A stretch of DNA of 38,160 bases, taken from an uncultured Winogradskyella sp. (lineage in GTDB: Bacteria > Bacteroidota > Bacteroidia > Flavobacteriales > Flavobacteriaceae). The stretch is taken from contig CAJXVG010000007.1 of assembly GCA_913061495.1 (NCBI GenBank), positions 1-38,160 on the forward strand, given 5' to 3'. Every line of letters starts with the position of its first letter. Position 1 is the first letter of the stretch. Under the pieces are notes generated by a model. The model ran no database searches. It was not told where the DNA came from and worked only from the letters and a program-made list of their open reading frames with translations. The position numbers and the translations under genes were made by a program. Shown here in pieces: positions 1 to 6,942 of this stretch.

Positions 1-26
1 CAGCGTCAGATGTGTATAAGAGACAG
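1..26 (+). other. Nextera read-1 adapter (artefact)
   Basis: Positions 8-26 read AGATGTGTATAAGAGACAG, the 19-base Tn5 mosaic end used in Nextera libraries. Positions 1-7 (CAGCGTC) match the preceding bases of the read-1 adapter. This is library sequence, not genome. The real sequence begins at 27, and the left edge is an assembly break inside the prophage. Confidence 0.97.
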
Positions 27-64
27 TGATAAAATTGTAAATAATATGATTATTTTCTTCATTT

Positions 65-1600
65 TTAAAGTTTAATAAGTGAAACATTATCTATTGAAAA
101 TACTCCATTAGTTAAAGACCTTATAGAAAGTAATCCTCTATCTCCACCACTATGAGTATGCGTAAAACTGTGTTCACCGTTAGCATAATTTGTAAAGTCA
201 ATCCAATCTATAAGCCCAGAACTTGCATTTCTTACTAATATTTCAAATCTAGCATCAGCAGGCGCATTGGAGATTTCAAAAGAGATTTGATAAGTTTCGC
301 CATCGATTACATCTTCACTTAGGTAAAAACTTGCATAACCTAAATCTGTATTATCATAATTTAAAGTTCCTGTTCCAACGGAATATTCTTCATCAAGTGA
401 TAAATCATCCGCATTATCAAATTCTCCATTTATAATCAACCCACTAGTAAAAGGTGGTATCGGTACAGTATAATCACTTACAGCCCAATGTTCGCTAGTA
501 GATATCCAAACATTATCTGCTTTACTTGTAAGGGAAGCATAATCTTTTGTTCCTGTTTTTAAGACAAATTGCTTTTGAGTAACGTTTCCACTATTTGGAA
601 TTACCTTTATTGCACTACCATTTTCTGTGAAAAAAGAAGGCACAAGCAACGAATTATCCCAAGTAATTTCCGGCATATAAACAGTCACTGTATCAACTGG
701 TGTTGTGTCTGGTCTGTTTACGTTAAAGAAGTGAGGTTTACTGGCCAGTAAATCCGCCTCTAACAATGTGTAAGTGCTATCTGCTGTGACTTCTACAAAT
801 TCTAGTTGTGAAGATGGAACACTACTTATAGTAGCGTATTTATCATCAGCGTATAAGCGTGTTATTAACACTGAACTATTGGCAGAATTAATATCTGCTA
901 TTGTTACGTTTCTAGTTTCAATTGTTGAATCATCTGTATCAATTACTATATTCTTATCTCCTGACATTGTTAATCCTCCACCATTAGGAAATGTCATAAG
1001 GTTAAGACCTAAAAGTGAGGATATTTCCACATCTCCATTAAAGCTAATTTTCTTACCGTTACCTATTAAGATATTTTCATTGAACGTCCAATTTCCTGAA
1101 AGGGTATAATCTAAAGACGTATCAAATCCTATATTAAGATTTTCTATTAAATTCCAAATATCATCTCTGTTTGGAACTGTGGTGTCATTTTCCCAATTGG
1201 CATCATAAGCGTCTGAATCAACTGCAACACTAGGAGCTGTAACATCTGCATTTGCAGTTATTAGCGTACCGTTTAAAACAACTTGACCAGTGGAATTTAT
1301 TGTAATTCTACCATTTATAAGCTCCAGATACTCATTACCTGTATTCGATACTATTCTCTGGTCATCGACATTTAAATCCTCTGTTAGTATATGATCAAAA
1401 GAGCCTCCAGAAATTGGCAAATCACCAACAGCTATCCATTCAAATTCCAATGTAGAGAGGTTCCATGCAATTAGCCGAGTGTTAATATCTACGGACTCCA
1501 TTTCATTGACTGTTTCTGCCTTTATGTTAAAGGGATGTACATCTCGTTGCGCAAAGCCAATAGTACTTATGAGCACAAATAATAATAGTAGTTTTTTCAT
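65..1600 (-). CDS. tail-tip or fibre-like protein with signal peptide
   Basis: A 511-residue protein, last in the leftward late operon. Residues 1-17 form a classical signal peptide: MKK, a run of Leu/Phe/Val, then GFA before Gln18. The middle (about 60-260) is rich in short beta-type repeats with N, D, G and T, as in phage fibre and tail-tip proteins. The C-terminal portion (about 385-511) reads like a beta-sandwich carbohydrate-binding module (GEFDNADD, a mid-domain GETYQISFEI, terminal FSIDNVSLIKL). Position in the operon, after baseplate genes, supports a host-contacting tail structure. The signal peptide is odd for a virion protein. An alternative is a phage-encoded exported protein of the lysogen. 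No homologue is recognised with certainty. Confidence 0.6.
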   Translation of the reverse strand: MKKLLLLFVLISTIGFAQRDVHPFNIKAETVNEMESVDINTRLIAWNLSTLEFEWIAVGDLPISGGSFDHILTEDLNVDDQRIVSNTGNEYLELINGRITINSTGQVVLNGTLITANADVTAPSVAVDSDAYDANWENDTTVPNRDDIWNLIENLNIGFDTSLDYTLSGNWTFNENILIGNGKKISFNGDVEISSLLGLNLMTFPNGGGLTMSGDKNIVIDTDDSTIETRNVTIADINSANSSVLITRLYADDKYATISSVPSSQLEFVEVTADSTYTLLEADLLASKPHFFNVNRPDTTPVDTVTVYMPEITWDNSLLVPSFFTENGSAIKVIPNSGNVTQKQFVLKTGTKDYASLTSKADNVWISTSEHWAVSDYTVPIPPFTSGLIINGEFDNADDLSLDEEYSVGTGTLNYDNTDLGYASFYLSEDVIDGETYQISFEISNAPADARFEILVRNASSGLIDWIDFTNYANGEHSFTHTHSGGDRGLLSIRSLTNGVFSIDNVSLIKL

Positions 1601-1866
1601 AACTTAATTTCTGTATGGATTAATTTTTGTGTTTTTGCAACCTTACCATCAAATGAAAGCACCAAGTGTCCACCAAAGAACTCAACACCTTTTTCATTTT
1701 TTGAGCGACCAAAAAGAATTGATCCTTCTTGTATTTTTTTAGAGGTTGCTCCTTCTTTCCAGTAATGGGTAAAGTTGCCAAACTTTACGTTTTGGCTTTC
1801 AATTCTCAGGCACTCCAAAATGAGCTGCCAAAAACTTTTTTTAATTTCAATCTGTAGTGTTTCCAT
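1597..1866 (-). CDS. hypothetical phage protein, 89 aa
   Basis: Not recognised. The protein is 89 residues with no signal peptide or membrane segment, and it is rich in aromatic and basic residues. Its stop overlaps the start of the fibre-like gene by 4 bases (ATGA), so the two are translationally coupled. It sits between baseplate-distal genes and the fibre-like gene, which suggests a tail-tip or fibre accessory role. That role is inferred from position only. Confidence 0.6.
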   Translation of the reverse strand: METLQIEIKKSFWQLILECLRIESQNVKFGNFTHYWKEGATSKKIQEGSILFGRSKNEKGVEFFGGHLVLSFDGKVAKTQKLIHTEIKL

Positions 1867-2268
1867 CTATATAGTTGTTAATTTATCGGTGTACCTAATC
1901 CTTTTCCAACTAGCTATATCGTCTTTATCATCTGGATCTTCTTTTATAAATTGAGCCAAGGCCCAAAATTCAGTGGCGGACCACAAACCGTTTACGGCAT
2001 AATCATTTTGCTGCAGGCTAGAAGCCATTTGAGGATCATTGTTATCTGGATGCTTTACAAGTGTGAAAATGGTGTCGTTGGCTATTACTGTAGGTCTAGT
2101 AAAACTCTCAATTAATGCTTTAACCTTAGTGCCAAGCTCACTTATGCTGTTATAACCGTTTTCGTTGTGATCTGTACGAGACTTTAACTCCTGCCAATTA
2201 GCATCAACTTGCTCAATTGTAAATCGTTCAGCTTGATCAGCTCTCTTTTTTATTTCTGTTTGTATCAT
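1867..2268 (-). CDS. hypothetical phage tail-region protein
   Basis: Not recognised; 133 residues from the chosen start. The ATG at 2268 overlaps the stop of the upstream gene as ATGA, which decides the start over an in-frame ATG two codons earlier (2274). The N-terminal half is charged and helical (MIQTEIKKRADQAERF). The C-terminal half holds a Trp-rich stretch (LWSATEFWALAQF). It lies in the baseplate/fibre part of the late operon and is probably structural. Confidence 0.62.
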   Translation of the reverse strand: MIQTEIKKRADQAERFTIEQVDANWQELKSRTDHNENGYNSISELGTKVKALIESFTRPTVIANDTIFTLVKHPDNNDPQMASSLQQNDYAVNGLWSATEFWALAQFIKEDPDDKDDIASWKRIRYTDKLTTI

Positions 2269-2555
2269 ACCCAATAATTTTCAGCAACATACACCTCTAC
2301 TGCATAAGCAGCATCTATTGTTCCCAATCCGCCAGTTACTGGCTTTACCATATTCCGCTTATAAAACAGAACAACCTCATTATCCTTAAATTCTACATCT
2401 ACGTTTACAACTTCACCTGGCTCTCTGTCATCTGTCAAACCAAAATCATTCAGCAGGCAAATATCAAAGGCAGCTTCAACGGTTCCGGTTTCCTGTAAAC
2501 TGATATCTACAAGATTTTGATTGGATAATATTTTAACTTCTTTCTTTATGGCCAT
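2265..2555 (-). CDS. gpX-like tail protein (LysM-like), putative
   Basis: A 96-residue protein. The segment VKILSNQNLVDISLQETGTV followed by AAFDICLLNDFGLTDD and a GEVV turn resembles the small LysM-like domains of tail protein X of P2-type phages. Those proteins sit at the tail hub and are thought to touch peptidoglycan. The stop codon is shared in an ATGA overlap with the next gene, and it starts directly after the gp46/W-like gene. The family call rests on pattern and context. A generic small baseplate protein is the alternative. Confidence 0.5.
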   Translation of the reverse strand: MAIKKEVKILSNQNLVDISLQETGTVEAAFDICLLNDFGLTDDREPGEVVNVDVEFKDNEVVLFYKRNMVKPVTGGLGTIDAAYAVEVYVAENYWV

Positions 2556-2855
2556 TTATATACTTACTTCAATTTTATCAAAACCTTTGGTTAGATCAAT
2601 TTCAGGATTTTCATAACTATCAAATTTTAATTGCAGCTTGAGGTTTCTTAAAAATTCCTGTCTTTTGTTGGTTGTCTTTTTTAAGTAACGTGAAGCACCA
2701 AACCCTATCAATGGATTTTGTTTCCATTCGCCCTGGAACGATTTAAAAATATGGACCACGTGCTGTTGGTTACTATCACCAACTGCAAAGTCACCATTCT
2801 CAATCTTCAGGTCACCTTTATCATCCAATAAAAAATCTTTTCTGTCTAAAGCCAT
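2556..2855 (-). CDS. baseplate wedge protein, gp25/gp46-like
   Basis: A 99-residue protein with the layout of the small GPW/gp25 and Mu gp46 family. An N-terminal FLLDDKGDLKIENGDFAVGD strand pair precedes a helix (QHVVHIFKSFQGEWKQNP) and a glycine-rich GFGASRYLKK turn. In this family the protein joins tail hub and wedge at the baseplate. It lies right after the spike-like gene and before the gpX-like gene, the usual order in contractile-tail phages. Confidence 0.62.
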   Translation of the reverse strand: MALDRKDFLLDDKGDLKIENGDFAVGDSNQQHVVHIFKSFQGEWKQNPLIGFGASRYLKKTTNKRQEFLRNLKLQLKFDSYENPEIDLTKGFDKIEVSI

Positions 2856-2856
2856 T

Positions 2857-3375
2857 TTAACTAATCAATATGTTATTTAAATCTGCTTTGTTTGTCGTAA
2901 CTACAGACTGCTTTATAGTGTTTATCACTGTAACGTTTGGAGGCACTCCTTGAGTCACCTGAACAGCTGTCAAAGCATCACACAATTCGCCAAACTTATC
3001 CTGGAACGTGTTTAGCACTGTCTTTAAGTTTTTGCCATTGTTGGTAATTTTCACACCTTCCGGAACAATCTCAAAAACTAAATTATCAATGGTTACGGTT
3101 ACCTTATCAATATCTCCATAAGACAATATCACAGCTTCAGCAACATCTCCCTCAATTATGCCACACAACACTTTACTGCCTTTTTTGGGAGTGATTTTAA
3201 ACTGGTGTTCAACAGCTGTTAAAACACTATTAAAACGCACACCCAATAGATCAGGTTGATCTTCATCTCGTGAAACATCACAATCAAAATCCCTCACCGT
3301 TTTCACGGTACCAGAGACAATGATCATTTTCTCGTTTTTTTTCATTATTTGCTTTACAGCAGCTTCAAAACTCAT
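2857..3375 (-). CDS. baseplate spike/assembly protein, gp45-like
   Basis: From the chosen start (MSFEAAVKQIM) the protein has 172 residues. The start at 3375 overlaps the upstream stop as ATGA, so it is preferred to an in-frame ATG at 3441 that would overlap the spanin gene by 70 bases. The first half looks like an OB-fold barrel (IIVSGTVKTVRDFDCDVSRD), and the later part contains IVPEGVKITNNGKNL, as in gpV/Mu gp45 puncturing-spike proteins. The C-terminal third is helical with Val/Thr-rich stretches. It would form the central spike under the hub protein encoded at 4381-5376. Confidence 0.6.
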   Translation of the reverse strand: MSFEAAVKQIMKKNEKMIIVSGTVKTVRDFDCDVSRDEDQPDLLGVRFNSVLTAVEHQFKITPKKGSKVLCGIIEGDVAEAVILSYGDIDKVTVTIDNLVFEIVPEGVKITNNGKNLKTVLNTFQDKFGELCDALTAVQVTQGVPPNVTVINTIKQSVVTTNKADLNNILIS

Positions 3376-3845
3376 ATCACTCGTTTTATCCTCAATATTA
3401 CCAGCAATACCACAGCACCTAAAAAAATACCTCCAACCCACATTAAAAATTTTGCAAATTTCGGGATGTATCTTTCCGGTATCCTAATTGTGTTTCGCTC
3501 CTCAGTTCGTATTTGCCTTAATATTTCAATTTCTTTATCCTGCAATGCTATCTCAAGCAATAATTCGTCATCATGACATTCAGCTTCAATTGTATTTCCA
3601 ACACGTCTCAAGCTCAATCTTAACTTATTAGACTCACGTACAACAGCACGTTCTGTTAAAGCTTCTATTTGCTGACTGATCTTTAATGAGTCTGCAGGAA
3701 CAACCACAAGCGTATCACGTGGAATAATGCGTGTTTTTATAGTTGTGGAATCTGTAACAGTTCTTAAAGTTTCTTTGTGAGGAAATGAAGCACTTTTACA
3801 ACCCACTATACTGAAAAACAGAAATAAAATTAACAGTCGTTTCAT
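3372..3845 (-). CDS. unimolecular spanin candidate (lipoprotein plus TM)
   Basis: A 157-residue protein. Residues 1-15 are a lipoprotein signal peptide with lipobox IVGC (Cys16). Residues 50-125 are charged and probably coiled coil. Residues 132-151 (FLMWVGGIFLGAVVLLVILR) form one membrane segment, followed by a short basic tail (RIKRVI). A lipid anchor at one end and an inner-membrane anchor at the other is the layout of single-protein spanins, which fuse outer and inner membrane at the last step of lysis. The residues after Cys16 (KSAS) lack the acidic export signal of surface lipoproteins, consistent with facing the periplasm. It follows the endolysin gene with a 4-base overlap. Function is inferred from topology and context. 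Confidence 0.68.
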   Translation of the reverse strand: MKRLLILFLFFSIVGCKSASFPHKETLRTVTDSTTIKTRIIPRDTLVVVPADSLKISQQIEALTERAVVRESNKLRLSLRRVGNTIEAECHDDELLLEIALQDKEIEILRQIRTEERNTIRIPERYIPKFAKFLMWVGGIFLGAVVLLVILRIKRVI

Positions 3846-4384
3846 TGCGCTAGTTTTATAAATTCCCTTAACACATTTGCATAGTCATCAATACGACCAC
3901 AAAAAGCACAAGCATCTTGGCTATTGCTACCAAAAAAAGGCTCTACCAATAATGCCGAAGCTTCACATCCTAAAATAAATGTGCCACCGTTTTCCCTGGT
4001 TGATGTTACCGGAATAAGATCTCGTTTCACAATTCCAAACTCATCATGCACCATATCACAATAAAGACCGGCTAAACGCTTTGTATAACGATTGGTAATA
4101 TTGTGCAATGCTGTAACACCATGAGCTCTAGGATCACTAAAGCTGTTAAAGTGAAGTTCTAAAACTAGATTGTAATAATCCTTATTGATTTTATTTACAA
4201 CCTTTCTCAATCTAGACATTTCACTTACAAATAAGGTGTTTGGCCTGTAATAGATATCTGCTACATCCTTGAGCTTCTCAGCAACCTTACTGTTAAATTC
4301 AAATTCGCTCATACCTAACCAAGGAGAGTAAGCTCCTTGCGCTCCACTTCTGTGGCCAACTAATACCGCTACGTTATTGCTCAT
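3842..4384 (-). CDS. N-acetylmuramoyl-L-alanine amidase (endolysin)
   Basis: A 180-residue single-domain protein of the Amidase_3 type. Visible motifs are GHRSGAQGA with the zinc ligand His11, acidic residues at 27-29 as the second ligand, LELHFNS with His78, and the catalytic-type glutamate in LLVEPFFG (Glu148). It cleaves the bond between muramic acid and the peptide stem. No signal peptide is present, so it needs a holin or another exit route; none is recognised beside it. Its stop overlaps the spanin start, giving an endolysin-spanin lysis pair embedded in the baseplate operon. Confidence 0.85.
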   Translation of the reverse strand: MSNNVAVLVGHRSGAQGAYSPWLGMSEFEFNSKVAEKLKDVADIYYRPNTLFVSEMSRLRKVVNKINKDYYNLVLELHFNSFSDPRAHGVTALHNITNRYTKRLAGLYCDMVHDEFGIVKRDLIPVTSTRENGGTFILGCEASALLVEPFFGSNSQDACAFCGRIDDYANVLREFIKLAQ

Positions 4385-5376
4385 AATTTCAACCCTATTT
4401 TGTTTTCCCGGACAAAGCCATCGTTACTATTAAATTTCTTTACAACTCCTTCAATGAGATATTTACCGTCACGCTCACTGTTTTCGTAATTTGGATCAGT
4501 GACCTCAATTGCATCTCCTGCTTTGGTCAATGGCAAACCCCAAGTTGGTATTGTTCCCTGGTACCCATCAAAAGACAAGCTCTTAAAATTGTTCTCGGTC
4601 AATACCTCTAATTCCTTTAAGGACTTATTGGTAAAATGCAGCGTACGTGTTGCACCACCTTTATCTCCAAACTCAGTTCTAAACCTCGTACCGTCTTTAT
4701 TTATAGATATAGCCTTTAACAGCAGTTTGTAATCTTCTTTACGTACAAACTTTAAATCAGTAGAGAGCGCTCTTACATTTCTGTTCATGTTTATCTGGTG
4801 CACAACACCAGGAACGATTGATACTGGAAAGCCTATAACTAAAACACCATCCTTAAACCGACTGTGTAAGCCGTAGTTTTTTCTCAGGTCCTCTAGGACT
4901 TCATAAGCTGAAGCGTTATTAATGACGAATTTGCCAAGACCAACATCATCTATAAGATCTGTTTTATAACCTGGTGCAATCCCAGTAACGAGTTGAGCGA
5001 GACCAATGGAACTGTAAGATTTTACAAAATTAGTTTTGCGAAGCTTGTACATTTCATCTTCACACTCTAACACCAAAGGCACATCAGCACCAATGCTTTT
5101 TATATAGCCTTCAAACTCCGTATTGAGATTATTGTCGTACCCAAGCTCTATCTTTACGGTATCACCAACTTTAATAAAGTCAGTAATATTTCGTCTGGCA
5201 ATAGACTCGGTTCTACCTTCAACAATAGCCTCTTTAAATTCCCTGGGCAAAATCAATGTTGCTGTATCAGAGAGCTTCTTAATACTCTCGTTGACCGTAG
5301 CACTATTGACCCTATCAAAAACCACATTACCAGCTAAAGTGATTCTACAACTCATATTAAAATATAAGTGTATCAT
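4381..5376 (-). CDS. tail hub protein, gpD/Mu gp44-like
   Basis: A 331-residue protein of the late control D / gp44 hub family. It opens with beta-strands around NVVFDRVNSATVNESIKKLS and has FIKVGDTVKIELGYD and FEGYIKSIGADVPLVLECED. A small central domain (GLAQLVTGIAPGY...VLEDLRKNYGLHSRF) is followed by a C-terminal barrel ending GKYLIEGVVKKF. These proteins form the ring on which the spike sits. The ATG at 5376 overlaps the upstream stop as ATGA. An alternative start at Met8 (MSCRITLAG) is possible. It is flanked by a DUF6046-like gene and the amidase gene. Confidence 0.72.
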   Translation of the reverse strand: MIHLYFNMSCRITLAGNVVFDRVNSATVNESIKKLSDTATLILPREFKEAIVEGRTESIARRNITDFIKVGDTVKIELGYDNNLNTEFEGYIKSIGADVPLVLECEDEMYKLRKTNFVKSYSSIGLAQLVTGIAPGYKTDLIDDVGLGKFVINNASAYEVLEDLRKNYGLHSRFKDGVLVIGFPVSIVPGVVHQINMNRNVRALSTDLKFVRKEDYKLLLKAISINKDGTRFRTEFGDKGGATRTLHFTNKSLKELEVLTENNFKSLSFDGYQGTIPTWGLPLTKAGDAIEVTDPNYENSERDGKYLIEGVVKKFNSNDGFVRENKIGLKL

Positions 5377-5981
5377 AGGTTTGGACTTAGTAAGGTGAAA
5401 CCAACAGGCGCAATGCTACTAGCCTCTAATGTAAACTGAATAGTGTCCTCAAAACCTTGCACTCCGTTAACCTCAAAGTTTTTAAAGTAAATACTGTCTA
5501 TATCTTTATCAAAGAACTGTGTACCAATAACATCAACTACGTTGTTGTATTTAAAGAGCTGGTACAAGGCTCTAATTTTATCTTCAGGATAATGGTGTTC
5601 GCTCATGTCAATCAATAAACCTCTTATCCTAATTGACCAGGGTTTCGTACCCCAACGTTCTACAACGATATTTTCACTACCGTTTATTTCTGTTTCTATA
5701 TGCTTTTTAGATTGACTAAAATTGATTAGAGGCGGTGGAGCGATGATGTTTTGGTTAGTTGCTGATTGTCCCGTAACAAAAGGGATTGATCCAAATGTTA
5801 CCTTATTATCTTCAAACTGAAATTCTACATCTTCAAAATCATCGTTTCCTTTACCGTAAAACTCTAAGTTGTAACCATTGGTTTGCTCATTTACAGTAAC
5901 TGCATTTGGTTGGTTAGAACTTGCTAACGATCCAAATGCAGCTTTATATCTCTGAGCTAGTGAAAGTGTTACTAACGTCAT
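5373..5981 (-). CDS. DUF6046-like tail protein
   Basis: A 202-residue protein resembling the DUF6046 group seen in Bacteroidota contractile-tail phages. The features are IVVERWGTKPWSIRIRGLLI, a YPEDKIRALYQLFKYNNVVDV segment and a C-terminal beta-stretch (FTLEASSIAP). By position between tail chaperone and hub it should do the work of Mu gp43 or other LysM-like initiator proteins at the tail tip. Its ATG (5981) overlaps the TGA (5980-5978) of the frameshifted tail chaperone, so its translation is coupled to ribosomes that have shifted frame. Confidence 0.6.
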   Translation of the reverse strand: MTLVTLSLAQRYKAAFGSLASSNQPNAVTVNEQTNGYNLEFYGKGNDDFEDVEFQFEDNKVTFGSIPFVTGQSATNQNIIAPPPLINFSQSKKHIETEINGSENIVVERWGTKPWSIRIRGLLIDMSEHHYPEDKIRALYQLFKYNNVVDVIGTQFFDKDIDSIYFKNFEVNGVQGFEDTIQFTLEASSIAPVGFTLLSPNL

Positions 5982-6513
5982 TCTAATTGCTTTTTTAAGT
6001 TCGACCCTAACACACCTGTGTCAGCGAGATACTTTACTTGTGCCCACTTTAAAGACCATTCTTCATCGGGCAATGCTTCAGGAAAAGGGATATGTAAAAC
6101 GTGCGATATCAAAGCATCAACTTTAAATATCTCATCCTTACCACCCTTAAAGTGAAGACCGGAACAGTCTAAGAGAACTTTTTTATTCTTCCCTCTCCAA
6201 TAGGAATCAACTCAGCAACTAGCGCTACAGTTGTGTTAAACATAAAATCGTCATCTTCAATAACAGCCCTGTTGGTCATTATGCAACCACGGATCAAAAT
6301 CTCTGAAGCTTTCTTAGGATTGGCATCGGACCATTTCATGTATTGCCCTATTACGGTTCTACTAGGTATAATGGCAACAACATCCAAGAATTTACTGTGT
6401 GATTCGTCTTTAGGTATCTCAAGCTGTCTCAGCTTGTCCTTACCGTGCTTGTTGATTAAAGCCTGTACTTCTTCAGAGTACTTTACTTTAGTTCCTTCGT
6501 CTTTTGTATTCAT
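5978..6513 (-). CDS. tail assembly chaperone, -1 frameshift fusion
   Basis: Predicted 178-residue product made by -1 ribosomal frameshifting. Residues 1-112 come from the zero frame (6513-6178). After the slippery site A AAA AAG at 6184-6178 the ribosome enters the -1 frame and adds 66 residues (VLLDCSGLHF ... LGSNLKKQLE), ending at TGA 5980-5978. The -1 frame has no ATG, GTG or TTG start of its own near its beginning, yet its composition is protein-like and its stop overlaps the next gene's ATG. This equals the gpG/gpGT pair of lambda-type tails and the matching pair of Mu-type phages, in which the longer form helps load tail-tube subunits on the tape measure. Confidence 0.8.
6169..6513 (-). 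CDS. tail assembly chaperone, short zero-frame form
   Basis: A 114-residue acidic and helical protein (MNTKDEGTKVKYSEEVQALI ... GEGRIKKFS). It follows the tail tube gene by 12 bases, the standard place for a tail chaperone. The frame stops at TAG (6171-6169) two codons after the slippery AAA AAG lysine pair (Lys111-Lys112). It is the counterpart of lambda gpG and is expected in excess over the fusion form. Confidence 0.75.
   Translation of the reverse strand: MNTKDEGTKVKYSEEVQALINKHGKDKLRQLEIPKDESHSKFLDVVAIIPSRTVIGQYMKWSDANPKKASEILIRGCIMTNRAVIEDDDFMFNTTVALVAELIPIGEGRIKKFS
6178..6199 (-). promoter_or_regulatory. -1 programmed frameshift site
   Basis: The minus strand reads ATA AAA AAG in the zero frame, so the heptamer A AAA AAG (6184-6178) fits X XXY YYZ exactly. 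A purine-rich GGAGAGGGA (6199-6191) lies 6 bases upstream. It resembles the Shine-Dalgarno-like stimulator upstream of the same heptamer in dnaX. A short possible stem (AGAC/GTCT) follows downstream. The reading frames on both sides match a shift at this point. Confidence 0.8.
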
Positions 6514-6525
6514 AGCTTTTAATTA

Positions 6526-6942
6526 TTAATTATTTGAATTGTTATACTCAATACCCAGTACAAAGAATGTGTATTGTTTGTTCAGACCCATATCTCCAGT
6601 AACATCTCTTCCTTGATCCTGAAATTTTAAAAGCAAGGTGTCATTAATGATATCGTTAAATTCATTGACAAATGAAACGTTGACGTAAAAAGGTTTTACA
6701 CTTAATAAATCACCGTCAGCAGCACGCTCTATAGGTGCAATATCATGCATCATAAATGTACCTGAAGCGGTTGGTGTCTTTTTACCCATACTCCAAGATG
6801 TAGCATCAGATTTTAACGTATGGTTCAATTGGTGCTCTTGCTCAGTATTATAGTTAAGCTCAACCATATCTGTTAAGACTCCTGCTATAGTAACTTCAAC
6901 ATCTGCACTATCGTAAGCTTTATTGTTTTTAATTACCGTCAT
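6526..6942 (-). CDS. tail tube protein
   Basis: A 138-residue protein directly after the sheath gene, as in all Mu-like contractile tails. The sequence is beta-rich with a charged loop (LNYNTEQEHQLNHTLKSDA), a central MMHDIAPIERAADGDLL and a terminal strand pair (KQYTFFVLGIEY), in keeping with the gpFII/Mu gp40 tube fold. It forms the rigid inner tube pushed out on sheath contraction. The start overlaps the last base of the sheath gene. Confidence 0.72.
   Translation of the reverse strand: MTVIKNNKAYDSADVEVTIAGVLTDMVELNYNTEQEHQLNHTLKSDATSWSMGKKTPTASGTFMMHDIAPIERAADGDLLSVKPFYVNVSFVNEFNDIINDTLLLKFQDQGRDVTGDMGLNKQYTFFVLGIEYNNSNN

Noticed and set aside
27-64. Sequence starting TG next to the left adapter as the second prophage end
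   Set aside because: It begins exactly where the adapter stops, no host sequence lies outside it, and it has no match to the terminal repeats at 30450-30481.
569-1109. Rightward frames of 60 and 111 codons within the fibre-like gene
   Set aside because: Antisense shadows of a long, well-supported gene with no family resemblance.
2857-3441. Longer start for the spike-like protein (MGWRYFFRCCG...)
   Set aside because: The extra 22 residues are translated from the spanin's membrane-segment coding region; the ATGA overlap at 3375 is the better start.
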